Assembly (NCBI RefSeq): GCF_001586165.1
Contig: NZ_CP014608.1
Location: 124,001 to 188,000, forward strand
DNA: 64,000 bases
Reading direction: 5' to 3'
From: Obesumbacterium proteus
GTDB lineage: Bacteria; Pseudomonadota; Gammaproteobacteria; Enterobacterales; Enterobacteriaceae
This document shows positions 49,778 through 58,569 of the stretch, one piece after another (positions within the stretch are counted from its first letter, which is position 1; each line of letters opens with the position of its first letter). The notes under the pieces were generated by a model. It was given only the letters and a program-made list of their open reading frames with translations, was not told the DNA's origin and made no database searches. A program made the translations under genes and the position numbers.

Positions 49778-50878
49778 ATGCATAACGTCAAGACGTATGA
49801 TTCAATTCAAGCTTTTAGGGGACTTGCTGCATTAGCAGTGATGTTCTTCCACTTCAGATGGCTCATAAACAATGAATTCCCTAATACCGGAGATTATCTT
49901 TTTGGGTGGGGAGCAATCGGCGTTGACTTATTTTTTATTATCAGCGGATTTGTCATTACACTGTCTGCACAAAAACTAGACACTGGAGTAAGCGCATCCT
50001 TGACCTTTATTAAAAGTAGATTAAAAAGGATAATGCCGACCTACTTTATCATTCTTCTGGTAGTTTTCATATTATCTGGCGGCATGAGTATATTTCATTA
50101 TTCAGAAAAATTAGCTAATTTGGTCAGCGCGCTAACCTTCCGCCCAATATATACCTCTAACGCACCATTCTATATTAATGACAGCGGCGTATATGGTGTA
50201 AGATGGACGTTAAATTACGAGATTTATTTTTATTTAGTTTCCTCACTCTGTCTTTTAACTAAAAGACCTTTATTATGTTTACTATCATTTTTCATAACTG
50301 CACTTGTTATTATACCCGTAATATGTGGACAACAATTCACTTTATCCTCTGAAGGGTATCAATTCAATAATCCTTACTTAAATCTTCTAACAAATCCAAT
50401 AAGTTGGATGTTCATTTCCGGTGTACTTATTGCTAAGTTAGTACCACTCGCCCAACGCTTACCGGCCACACTAAGAGTAACCTACTTAGCATGTGTTACC
50501 CTCTATACCGTATATAGCTTGTTTTTCCTTAAGCAAATTGGTCACGGGTTGTTATCATCAGGCTTTGCTCTGATATTACTTATGAGTGGGGTGGTTATGA
50601 ATGACACATGGTTGAGACGATTCACCCCGAGATGGTTAATTTTCATTGGAAACATTTCGTACTCACTGTACTTAATCCATACATTAATGAACACAGGCCT
50701 TGGAAAACGGCTTGCGTGGACTGGTCTTAGTGACGGTGTAAGTGGGTTTATAATTTACTCGGTCATTTCATTGATATTAGCAACTCTTTCATATCGATAC
50801 ATTGAAACGTTATTTTTCAGCAGAAGTAAAAAAGTGAATCAAAATAGAAAAACAGATGGTTTAATTGCCGACAAATGA
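49778..50878 (+). CDS. OafA/YrhL-type membrane acyltransferase
   Basis: A 366-residue polytopic membrane protein of the acyltransferase 3 family. YDSIQAFRGLAALAVMFFHFRWL at the N-terminus has the catalytic-type FHFR, followed by FGWGAIGVDLFFIISGFVIT, FIKSRLKRIMPTYFIILLV and YGVRWTLNYEIYFYL; about ten hydrophobic helices span the rest. Such enzymes O-acetylate lipopolysaccharide, capsule, peptidoglycan or secreted glycans. It is on the opposite strand to its neighbours and strikingly AT-rich, so it is probably a separate acquisition inserted after pilV. Its substrate is unknown. Confidence 0.88.
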   Translation: MHNVKTYDSIQAFRGLAALAVMFFHFRWLINNEFPNTGDYLFGWGAIGVDLFFIISGFVITLSAQKLDTGVSASLTFIKSRLKRIMPTYFIILLVVFILSGGMSIFHYSEKLANLVSALTFRPIYTSNAPFYINDSGVYGVRWTLNYEIYFYLVSSLCLLTKRPLLCLLSFFITALVIIPVICGQQFTLSSEGYQFNNPYLNLLTNPISWMFISGVLIAKLVPLAQRLPATLRVTYLACVTLYTVYSLFFLKQIGHGLLSSGFALILLMSGVVMNDTWLRRFTPRWLIFIGNISYSLYLIHTLMNTGLGKRLAWTGLSDGVSGFIIYSVISLILATLSYRYIETLFFSRSKKVNQNRKTDGLIADK

Positions 50879-50892
50879 AGTTGGAAAATATT

Positions 50893-50928
50893 AAAAAAGC
50901 CTCCTACATGATAGTCAGGAGGCTTTTT
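50893..50928. terminator. Bidirectional terminator between acyltransferase gene and pilV
   Basis: AAAAAAGCCTCCT, an 11-base loop, then AGGAGGCTTTTTT. The stem with A and T runs on either side works in both directions. It is placed exactly between the convergent stops at 50878 and 50930. Confidence 0.88.
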
Positions 50929-50929
50929 T

Positions 50930-52312
50930 TTATTGTCGAACACAGGATGCCACTGCGGCATAGCATGAAGGCTTCCCTTGATTATTTGGCGTTGTTATTA
51001 CCCAACGATTCCCAGGGTTATCTGCATAATTTGAGTCTGGAGAGTTGTAAGACCCACCTTCAGTCCACTTCGTCAGTTGATACCCTCCAGAAATTAATTT
51101 AGTTCCTGCCGGACACGTCGCATAAGCCGCTGTTAGGTTAGTACACGCAGATGGGCTAATCACTGTTTGAATGTCAAATGCTGGAGTTTGACGTTTCCAC
51201 ACTCCTGATTGACATGAAAGCAAGGCCCCGGTGGAATCATGACTAACACCTCCCGCATCACATCCCCAACCCTCATTGTTTATTTGGTCAAGCTGTAGGA
51301 TCCCACCAGCAGAAAGACGGTCATCTGCACGAACGCTCCCCCCTCTGACCTGCCCACCAGTGTAGATATTTTTATCATTGATGGCTCGTACCCAGTCATT
51401 ATCAGTCATAGTAAAACCACCTCCATGTGTTTCATTGAGCCAACCTTTACTGTCTCGGGTTATCAGCCACCCATTATTACTGCGGATATCACTGCCAGCG
51501 GTGATGGCGTTTCCCGCTGTAACACTATTGTTGGCCGTTACGTTGGAAGTTGCATTCACATTCCCCCCCTGAACTGTACCGGCAGCAGTAACATTGCCAC
51601 TAAAGATTCCCGTCTGCGCGTTGACCGTATTGGTATTGTTGAGGTTATTACTCCCCATATCAATGCTCGTATGCATGCGGTTCAGGTCAGGTTTTCCTGT
51701 CACCGAAAAACGGTACAGGCGGTCACTCTCCTCCCGGGCCACACCCAGCTCATCAGAAGGGATAAGTGCCCCGACGTGCCCGCTGGACGTACTGACGCCA
51801 AAGCTAGCTAAAGGCACGCTCCAGCTCTCCATCGCGCCGGTCACATTGGTACTTTTCCAGACGTACGCCCCCAGGCCATCAATATCGACAGAGATCTGTC
51901 GAAGTGCGGCATACGGTAGACTTTCTCCGCCCTGGGTGATCACCAGTGCCTGCAGTTGGTCAGTGTTCGTCGCATTGCGCGTGACAGCTGCACTGATCAG
52001 TTGCCCGTCAGTTGTGGCATTACTGAATCCGGGTTCGATGAGCCCCGTATTTTTAAGCATCTGCGGGGTAATAATCACCGGTGCAGTGGTTCCTGCCGCA
52101 GCCAGAAGAGTGTCATAGTAGCGGCCCACATAGGCTTTCACCGACGATCGGAAGCGGGTCAACTGGGATGCCGTGACCTGCCAGCCGCGTTGCTGGATAT
52201 AATCGTTGTAATACCCCATGGACCACACCGCCACCGCCAGGAGGATAAGCAGTCCGATACCGGTACTCATCACCGTCCAGCCGCGGTCAGCACGTTTTAA
52301 ATTTGTCGACAT
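50930..52312 (-). CDS. pilV: PilV, minor pilin/tip adhesin of the thin pilus
   Basis: A 460-residue minor pilin. The N-terminus KRADRGWTVMSTGIGLLILLAVAVWSMGYY has the RG-W prepilin cleavage site and hydrophobic helix. The central part (LNRMHTSIDMGSNNLNNTNTVNAQTGIFSGNVTAAGTVQGGNV...SVTAGNAITAGSDIRSN) is a repetitive beta-helical shaft. After LLSCQSGVWKR comes the receptor-binding tip. In R64 the tip is exchanged by the Rci recombinase; here only one tip is encoded and no rci is present. A TAA stop sits beside a terminator. Confidence 0.92.
   Translation of the reverse strand: MSTNLKRADRGWTVMSTGIGLLILLAVAVWSMGYYNDYIQQRGWQVTASQLTRFRSSVKAYVGRYYDTLLAAAGTTAPVIITPQMLKNTGLIEPGFSNATTDGQLISAAVTRNATNTDQLQALVITQGGESLPYAALRQISVDIDGLGAYVWKSTNVTGAMESWSVPLASFGVSTSSGHVGALIPSDELGVAREESDRLYRFSVTGKPDLNRMHTSIDMGSNNLNNTNTVNAQTGIFSGNVTAAGTVQGGNVNATSNVTANNSVTAGNAITAGSDIRSNNGWLITRDSKGWLNETHGGGFTMTDNDWVRAINDKNIYTGGQVRGGSVRADDRLSAGGILQLDQINNEGWGCDAGGVSHDSTGALLSCQSGVWKRQTPAFDIQTVISPSACTNLTAAYATCPAGTKLISGGYQLTKWTEGGSYNSPDSNYADNPGNRWVITTPNNQGKPSCYAAVASCVRQ
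51197..51215 (-). repeat. Degenerate shufflon (sfx-like) crossover site in pilV
   Basis: The minus strand reads ATGTCAATCAGGAGTGTGG, resembling the R64 sfx consensus GTGCCAATCCGGT-NNN-TGG with about four mismatches. It lies exactly at the shaft-tip boundary (codons of SCQSGVW). No second copy was found between here and the pilV stop. Confidence 0.5.
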
Positions 52313-52315
52313 ACG

Positions 52316-52996
52316 TCACCACATGAATAAAGGATCTGAAACGTTGAGCGCCATAGACAGCAGCGCCCCGTAACCCAGCCACGGTCCCAGGGGCCCCCCG
52401 CGGGAGGTCTCCCGCGATCCGGCGTGCCAGAAAATAAAACCGACCAGCCCCACCATGAGAGTAAATAGAGTGAGGGGTGAACCAAACCAGGCGCCCAGAC
52501 CAGCGGCCAGCCAGATGTCGCCCAAACCAAGCACTTCCCGCTGAGCGAGACGCTCTCCCAGCACGCTGATGAGCCACCCGATGCAGAACAGAATGAGGGA
52601 CGTTAACGCATGGGCAGGAAGACACTCATTAACACAGGCAACGCAAAAACCTGCGGCAGTAAACGGCCAAGTAAAATCCCGGGGTAACCATCCCGTCAGG
52701 GCGTCAATGAGGCTCATCCGAAAGATAAATACGACAAAAAGAACCGACGTCATCAGCTCAAACGGTTTGCTGAGTGAAGACAGCATGACTATTGCGCACA
52801 GGGCAATGGCGTGAAGCCAGATATGCTGTTTGATAGCACGAACATCCGATTCAGAAAATGCCTGATGCCCGTAATCCTTCATCACGTCCGTTACCTGAGC
52901 GGTCTCAGAACGCAAGAACAGTAGTGCAAGGCAAAACAGCGGGAGCGACAGCGGCCAGGGGCCCACTATCGTCAATACAGTGACAAGTTCGGTCAT
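52316..52996 (-). CDS. pilU: PilU, prepilin peptidase
   Basis: A 226-residue inner-membrane aspartic protease (A24 family) that processes PilS and PilV. The catalytic aspartates are in MSLIDALTGWLPRDF and VLGLGDIWLAAGLGAWFG (GxGD motif). It lacks the N-terminal methyltransferase part of larger PilD enzymes, as usual in the R64 group. Overlaps pilT by four bases. Confidence 0.92.
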   Translation of the reverse strand: MTELVTVLTIVGPWPLSLPLFCLALLFLRSETAQVTDVMKDYGHQAFSESDVRAIKQHIWLHAIALCAIVMLSSLSKPFELMTSVLFVVFIFRMSLIDALTGWLPRDFTWPFTAAGFCVACVNECLPAHALTSLILFCIGWLISVLGERLAQREVLGLGDIWLAAGLGAWFGSPLTLFTLMVGLVGFIFWHAGSRETSRGGPLGPWLGYGALLSMALNVSDPLFMW

Positions 52997-53469
52997 ATGA
53001 CTATTCCCTTTTCCTGTTTCAGGATCCGTTTGTAGATGGCATAAATACGGTTGGCATAGGACTCACGCGTTTCATGGCGGTCTTTACGAAAACCGGCATT
53101 GTAGGAGCCCAGACAGTTCCAACTGATGCCACAGACCTGAAAATGTGACGCCAGAATCCGCGTACCGATTTGCACATTGAGACAGGGGCGCGTCAGGAGA
53201 TCGCTTTTTTGAGTGATTACCCCGTCGCGAATAAGCTCCGGGATATGCGTTGAATTGACCTGCATCAGTCCGTAATCCTCACTCAGGGCACGGCCGGTCC
53301 GTTTGTCACGGTTAATGTTAATGGCGGAGGGATTCAGGCTGCTTTCTCCCCGGGCAATGGCCTTTAACAACAGAGGATCAATGTGGTATTTGGCACCAGC
53401 CGCATCAAAACAAAATGCGGCCGCCGGCTGGCACACGACCAGAAGCAGGAAGAAAAGAACGCGTGCCAT
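52993..53469 (-). CDS. pilT: PilT (R64-type), lytic transglycosylase
   Basis: A 158-residue periplasmic SLT-domain enzyme with a signal peptide (ARVLFFLLLVVCQPAAAFC). LLLKAIARGESSLNPSAININ has the catalytic Glu; SEDYGLMQVNSTHIPEL and WNCLGSYNAGF complete the domain. It opens peptidoglycan for the pilus. The name follows R64; it is not the retraction ATPase called PilT elsewhere. Confidence 0.9.
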   Translation of the reverse strand: MARVLFFLLLVVCQPAAAFCFDAAGAKYHIDPLLLKAIARGESSLNPSAININRDKRTGRALSEDYGLMQVNSTHIPELIRDGVITQKSDLLTRPCLNVQIGTRILASHFQVCGISWNCLGSYNAGFRKDRHETRESYANRIYAIYKRILKQEKGIVI

Positions 53470-53475
53470 GCACTT

Positions 53476-54066
53476 TTACCCGTTAACCGTAAAAGTCAGC
53501 GTGTTCTGCCCCGTACCACCGCTGTCCTTGATGCACTCCTTGGTCGCCGTTTCAGCAGACACGTTGCCGTCAGTGTGCGCAGAACTGTTAATGCTCACGC
53601 TGGTATACGCACCGTTACCCATCTGCTGCGCGATAGAAATGCAGGCATCCTGCGGGATTTTGGCTGAAGACAGGGAGAATCCGTTGTTGAAGCCATTGGC
53701 CGCGACAGGCGTAATTACCACCTGGCCACCGAAGGTGTTGGTCATTGTGGCAGTCCCTGAGGTTTCGTCCCCCTGAATGGTCATGCCCTTGGCCCCGCCG
53801 GCAGCAATCACAGTGCCGGTCATCGTGGCTGCACTGGTGAAGTTGTACCCACTCGTTTGTTTAAAATTGCCCCGGACATAGGTGATGATGCTTTGGTAAT
53901 TCGTGACCTCCATGGCAACGTCTTTCTGCGTCCACAGCCCCCACAGCTTACTGACGACGTACACGATGACGATGATGGCCAGGATGGCGAGCGTCCCATT
54001 TTCGATAATGCCCCACCCGCGATGAGGTTGACGACGAACAGAAACGGATAACGGATTAGCTGACAT
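53476..54066 (-). CDS. pilS: PilS, major type IVb prepilin
   Basis: A 196-residue major pilin. QPHRGWGIIENGTLAILAIIVIVYVVSKLWG: cleavage at RG-W leaves Trp at +1 and the conserved Glu at +5, followed by the hydrophobic assembly helix. The C-terminal globular domain has ACISIAQQMGNGAY and ATKECIKDSGG, whose cysteines probably form the pilin disulfide. Confidence 0.92.
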   Translation of the reverse strand: MSANPLSVSVRRQPHRGWGIIENGTLAILAIIVIVYVVSKLWGLWTQKDVAMEVTNYQSIITYVRGNFKQTSGYNFTSAATMTGTVIAAGGAKGMTIQGDETSGTATMTNTFGGQVVITPVAANGFNNGFSLSSAKIPQDACISIAQQMGNGAYTSVSINSSAHTDGNVSAETATKECIKDSGGTGQNTLTFTVNG

Positions 54067-54076
54067 AAGAAGTCCT

Positions 54077-55195
54077 TTAATGAGGAGAAGTGTGGGTCAT
54101 GTCCTGAATTTGCATCACCATGCCCAACATGAGTAAGAAGAAAGTGATTATCAGAAACAGAGAGAAAAGTTTTGCGATATTTGCGCGCTGGCCAACCACC
54201 ACCAGCACCTGCTCAAGCCAGCGGTCAGCGTAACGACTGATAAGCGTAGAGGCGCCGTTGCCCTGTCCCAAAATCGACAGGTAGTTGGCCGCTTCCTGGC
54301 TGGGGAACTGGTACCCGCAATCGCGCAGCGACCTGCCGAGGCCGCTGCCCATGCTGATACCGTCCATCACGGCACTAAGCCGCTCGCGTAGCCAGGGGGA
54401 GCCAAAATCATGCAATATTCTGACGGCATCAAGATGCGGTACGCCCGCCTCTAGCAGCGCAGAGACGTTCATAAGAAAAACCGCGCCCTGCAGATCCTTG
54501 TAAATGGACCACGGCATCAGCCGGTCGGCCAAGCGACGCAGCCGGCCACGCCAGCGCGGCAGTGACCAGAACACGAGTCCCACTAATGCCACGCAACCAA
54601 TAGCAGCCACGCTGCCGTAAGCCGTTGTGAAGGCCGACACCTGGTTCATGAATCCGAGGGAGCCCGTCCAGGACTCAGGAGGAGACAGTTTGCTGAGCGT
54701 CGGGATAAGCAGCCGGTTATTGACTGTCAGCAGGCCGGCGCCCAGGGAGAGCAGTAATACCGGGTAGACGGAGGCCATCAGTACCTGTGCCATAATCCGC
54801 CGCCGGGCGACAATCAACTTGTCGGCTTGCTCAAGAGAGCGAGGCACGCTGCCGCTGCGGATACCGGCGCTGATAAGCGCGGCCTCCTCCCGCGGAACCC
54901 AGGTAGCGAGTACGTCGGGCAGGGAATGGCCGGCACTGTTATCGGCAAGCGCTTCAAGGCAATCCTCCACCAGTTCAATATAAGGATGCCAGCGGCGGCC
55001 AAAATCGGTATGCACCTCCCCGATCATCGACAGCGCCTCTTTGAATGATTTCTTGTTTTCCAGCAGAAAACGCAGCGTCTCGTAAAAGGGTTGGCGGTAT
55101 CTCCCGGTGAAGGTCCTGCGCACGAGCTCGTAACGTACGCGTTCTAAGAGGCTCATCTCCTGCGCACGGTAGGTCACGGTGGAATACTCAGACAT
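54077..55195 (-). CDS. pilR: PilR, inner-membrane platform protein
   Basis: About 372 residues of the type II secretion F (GspF/PilC) family. Two repeats of the platform domain contain membrane segments (VLMASVYPVLLLSLGAGLL, GSVAAIGCVALVGLVFWSLP, IAKLFSLFLIITFFLLMLGMVM). The start at the ATG for MSEYSTVTYRAQ overlaps the pilQ stop by eight bases; the longer frame upstream lies inside pilQ. Confidence 0.92.
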   Translation of the reverse strand: MSEYSTVTYRAQEMSLLERVRYELVRRTFTGRYRQPFYETLRFLLENKKSFKEALSMIGEVHTDFGRRWHPYIELVEDCLEALADNSAGHSLPDVLATWVPREEAALISAGIRSGSVPRSLEQADKLIVARRRIMAQVLMASVYPVLLLSLGAGLLTVNNRLLIPTLSKLSPPESWTGSLGFMNQVSAFTTAYGSVAAIGCVALVGLVFWSLPRWRGRLRRLADRLMPWSIYKDLQGAVFLMNVSALLEAGVPHLDAVRILHDFGSPWLRERLSAVMDGISMGSGLGRSLRDCGYQFPSQEAANYLSILGQGNGASTLISRYADRWLEQVLVVVGQRANIAKLFSLFLIITFFLLMLGMVMQIQDMTHTSPH

Positions 55196-56756
55196 GGGGC
55201 ACCTCACAGGCGAGCAGCTCATCTTCATCGAGAGGACACACCAGATCGCCGTCAAGCGGGTCCACAAGCCCTTCGGCCAGGCGTCTCAGAAGATGTATGC
55301 GACGGCTGATCCCGCCCAGATGCTGTAACCAGTATTGCCGCGCGACGGAGGTTCCGTGAGACAATAACAGGCTCATAAAACGGGCGTCGGGTCGGATCAC
55401 TTCGGCCAGCACGGTACGGCCGGTCACGCCGCGGCTGACGATGCGTCCGGTAAGTTCAACCTTTTTTTGGCAATGCCCGCACCCGTCGGGGTGACGAAAC
55501 CAAAGCTGCTCCGGTGAACAAACGTCGGCTTCATTGCAGTATTTCTCCAGCCTTTCCCTGATATGCCCCGCAAGCGTGGGGGCCTTCTCAGACCAGGGCA
55601 CGCGGCAATGCGGACACAGAGTCTGAACCAGCCGCTGACTGAGCAGCCCCACCATGATTTGCGGATCGGCAATAAGCTGAATATTGACACCCATCGAACC
55701 AATACGCGCTATAGCACCGGCCGCGCTGGGCGCGTGCAGCGTATCGAAAACGACGTGGCCAGACTCGACGGCGTGGATAGCCGCCATGACGGAGTTACGC
55801 TCCTGCATTTCCCCGATCACGATACCGTCCGGATCGGAGCGAAGTGCGGCAGCGTTGGAGTCTTCCCAGGCCTCCACCACGTGTTCCCGGGCACTGCTTT
55901 GAGGCGTCACTGAGGTTTGAATAGCCCCGGCAATGCGACCCTCTACGGGATATTCGATGGTCAGCAGGCGTTTTTTACCCCCCGTACGGTCAAGCCAGAG
56001 CCGGCTAAAGGTGCGTAGCGTTGTACTTTTCCCGGACCCCGTTGGCCCCGTCAGCGTCACCATGCCTTCCGGTATTCTCAGGATTTTTTCAATCAATGCC
56101 TGTTGCTCTGGCAGGAAGCCAAGCTGCTCAAGGGTGGGCACTTTATCGCTGTCGTCCGGAATAATACGCAGCACGACGTACAGACCGTCCGGCGTCGGCA
56201 TATGCTGATAACGCGCCCCGAACACCCCGGCACGGCGGGCATACTCCGAGGCCACCCTGCCCTTTTGCGCAATCTGCTCAAGGAAGTCAGTCGAAAGCAA
56301 GTCGCACATGGAGCGGTAAATCGTAGATACCAGAGACAAGCCTTCGTCATAGGTCAGCTCATTAATGATTTCAAGCTCACCGTGTATGCGCATCTCAATG
56401 ACGGTAATGTTTTCATTTTTGCTTAATGTCAGATGAATATCCGAGGACAACAGCTGCCCCGCGGCCGCCATATAGGTCAGCGCTTGTTGCTGAGTTGCAC
56501 TGAGATCCTGCATCTGCGGACCGGTAGAGCGCGCGCTGGCCCCGCTATTTGCCTGCCTGTCACGCCGGGCCTTGAGCTCACTGAGTGACACAAACTCTTT
56601 TGTGGCCAACGGATAGGCTTTGACCCTATCCATGACCCAACGCTGAACCCGCGGATCCGTTCGGCGGTTGGTGTCAATGACCAGCCTGACGGCCCCATGA
56701 CTGTCGGGAACCTCCTCAGCCAGTACAAAATCCATAATTTCACTGTCCGGTTGCAT
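55188..56756 (-). CDS. pilQ: PilQ (R64-type), pilus assembly ATPase
   Basis: A 522-residue secretion ATPase of the GspE/PilB type that powers pilus extension. Walker A is GPTGSGKSTTLRTF; the Asp box and Walker B region reads RSDPDGIVIGEMQERNSVMAAIHAVESGHVVFDTLHA; a tetracysteine zinc site is CPHCRVPW...CGHCQKK. The N-terminal ~110 residues are variable. The name follows R64; it is not the secretin. Confidence 0.93.
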   Translation of the reverse strand: MQPDSEIMDFVLAEEVPDSHGAVRLVIDTNRRTDPRVQRWVMDRVKAYPLATKEFVSLSELKARRDRQANSGASARSTGPQMQDLSATQQQALTYMAAAGQLLSSDIHLTLSKNENITVIEMRIHGELEIINELTYDEGLSLVSTIYRSMCDLLSTDFLEQIAQKGRVASEYARRAGVFGARYQHMPTPDGLYVVLRIIPDDSDKVPTLEQLGFLPEQQALIEKILRIPEGMVTLTGPTGSGKSTTLRTFSRLWLDRTGGKKRLLTIEYPVEGRIAGAIQTSVTPQSSAREHVVEAWEDSNAAALRSDPDGIVIGEMQERNSVMAAIHAVESGHVVFDTLHAPSAAGAIARIGSMGVNIQLIADPQIMVGLLSQRLVQTLCPHCRVPWSEKAPTLAGHIRERLEKYCNEADVCSPEQLWFRHPDGCGHCQKKVELTGRIVSRGVTGRTVLAEVIRPDARFMSLLLSHGTSVARQYWLQHLGGISRRIHLLRRLAEGLVDPLDGDLVCPLDEDELLACEVPHV

Positions 56757-56769
56757 GGTGTTTCCTTAA

Positions 56770-57291
56770 TCAGAAAGACAGTTCTGTCCCGTCACTCAGT
56801 TTCACTGCATTCAGGGTGACCGATTTGACCGTCAGTTTGCTTCCCGGCAACTGATCGCCGGGAGAAACCTCGGTCACCCCACCCTGAGGCAAAACAATGC
56901 GGGCACGCAGCTGCGCGCCCCGACCATAAATTTCCTGAAGGCGGACAGCCGCCGGGACACTCTTCTCTGACGGCGCATGGGTGGCTTGCTGCTCCGATCC
57001 CGCAGCCGGTGAGCCTGATGGGATGAAAGGCAGCGGCACAGCGGCATTGGTTGCCGGGTTCGCCTGGCTCATCTGAATTTCGCTTTCGCTCTCACGCAGC
57101 TGCCGCGTGAGTCGGGCGGTTTGCACCTGTTGTTCCAACAGGAAGTTGCGGGACTGAATGGCCTCGAGCTGGCCAATCGTGACATTCCCGGTATCGGCAG
57201 AGACCGGTGTTTCTGCCGCCAGGCACGGCAGGCTGAAGACAGCAAAAATGCCCAGCAGCCAGAGTCGGGAGGCGGGCTTAACGTTGTGCAT
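56770..57291 (-). CDS. pilP: PilP, pilus assembly protein
   Basis: A 173-residue exported protein starting MHNVKPASRLWLLGIFAVFSLPCLA (signal peptide), then a coiled coil (VTIGQLEAIQSRNFLLEQQVQTARLTRQLRESESEIQM), a Pro/Ala-rich linker and a C-terminal beta domain (QLRARIVLPQGGVTEVSPGDQLPGSKLTVKSVTLNAVKL) of the TIGR03021-like PilP type. It probably links the inner-membrane PilO to the secretin. Its ATG overlaps the true pilO stop. Because of the pilO frameshift it appears as the end of a longer open frame. Confidence 0.9.
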   Translation of the reverse strand: MHNVKPASRLWLLGIFAVFSLPCLAAETPVSADTGNVTIGQLEAIQSRNFLLEQQVQTARLTRQLRESESEIQMSQANPATNAAVPLPFIPSGSPAAGSEQQATHAPSEKSVPAAVRLQEIYGRGAQLRARIVLPQGGVTEVSPGDQLPGSKLTVKSVTLNAVKLSDGTELSF

Positions 57292-58569
57292 AGAGACTCC
57301 CCTTAACGGTGTAGTCAAACTGCCCCTGGGGGCTGAGCGTAAAGGCAATACTGAAGAGACGAAGCCCGGTATCATCGCAGCCGGCAAGCATCCACTCCGG
57401 AGCCAGACGGGCATTGACCGCAAAGGTAAACTCACGCCAGTCCTGAGGGGGGGAGGATTGGCTGCACCGGGGATGACTTCCGGCGGTTTTATCTCGGTAA
57501 ACTGGACGTGGATGTCGCGCCGCTGCAGATGAGAAACAAAGCGCATCAGTTGTGCGTTGCCGTCGGGTACGTCCTCATCTCTCACGGGCTGAGTGCTGGC
57601 AGCATAGGGCACATTGACATCCCCGTTCTGTCCGCCCTCCTTCAGGTTGAACTCCGCGCTCTGCCCAAAAATCTGTTTAGCCCGGCGGGCAAAATCCTCC
57701 ACCGTGGTACCGGGCATCGCCACATACCGCAAGCGCAGCCCCGTCTGGGTACATTCGCCGGCGGTAAGCCGCCATCCCACCACCGAAACAGGCAGGGGCT
57801 CGCGGGTAAACCAGCACTGACTCAGAAAAACAGAGGATGGCAATAGAGAGGCCCACGGATGTGCAGCCTTTGTTGGAACACTGGGCTTCGTCGCCGTCAG
57901 GGCCTGCGCTTTATACTCGGCCAGCGCAGCCGCCTGCCTGGCCCGCAAGGCCGCATCATCACGCCAGTAAAAGAGCGCGGCGCAGATACCTGCTACCAGC
58001 AATACCAGCGCGCCTAATTTTGGCAAAGATGGGATTTGACGCAGTTGAACGCGACGACGCTGCTGGCGAGTTAATGAACCGCTCAGGCTTTGCCAGGATT
58101 GAGGGACTTCTGGGGTCGCAGTACATTGCCAGCCGCGCTGCACATCACCCGGCTCATTGAACTCAATGAAACGTTCCTGGGCAGCGTTCACCTCTTGCAA
58201 TGTTCCGACCACGTCTCCCATGACGGAGAGGCGCCCCCCGACCGTCGCAAAAAACACCCAGCGGTCAGCGCCTTCTTCAACACGATAAATGCCGTAGCTG
58301 TTGTCCCCTTCGCGTATTAAAAATGCAGCAGCCAGCGAAAACAGGCCAACGCCACGCCCGACCCGGGCAGGTCTGGCGAAGCCAACCATTCTGTTGGGTT
58401 TTCTGCCCGTCAGGATCCGATGGGTATCGCCGCGGTTATTGCGTCCAAAACCAATCCCGGAGCCCTTTTCATCTGCCCAGCGTAATCCTGCCAGCCATCC
58501 GCAGCGCCCCTGAAGAAGAACGGGCTGTGTCGCCGCTGAAGGACGATTTTCTTTAGGTTTTTTCATCAT
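57278..58569 (-). pseudogene. pilO: PilO, accessory pilus protein, with a C-tract frameshift
   Basis: Codons 1 to about 370 read as R64-type PilO: WLAGLRWADEKGSGIGFGRNNRGDTH near the N-terminus, a membrane segment (LGALVLLVAGICAALFYWR) and a periplasmic domain (LPSSVFLSQCWFTREPLP). After NPPP the frame changes at a run of seven C residues (57447-57453). One extra C continues DWREFTFAVNARLAPEWMLAG and CDDTGLRLFSIAFTLSPQGQ, ending at the TAA at 57278 and giving about 430 residues. Without it the frame runs on into pilP. Either a real mutation, a phase-variable switch or a sequencing error. Confidence 0.85.

Noticed and set aside
56770..58569. A single 599-codon PilO-PilP fusion protein
   Set aside because: The stretch between the C7 run and MHNVKP reads as low-quality sequence in this frame, while the alternative frame gives a typical PilO C-terminus. 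pilP has its own start and signal peptide.
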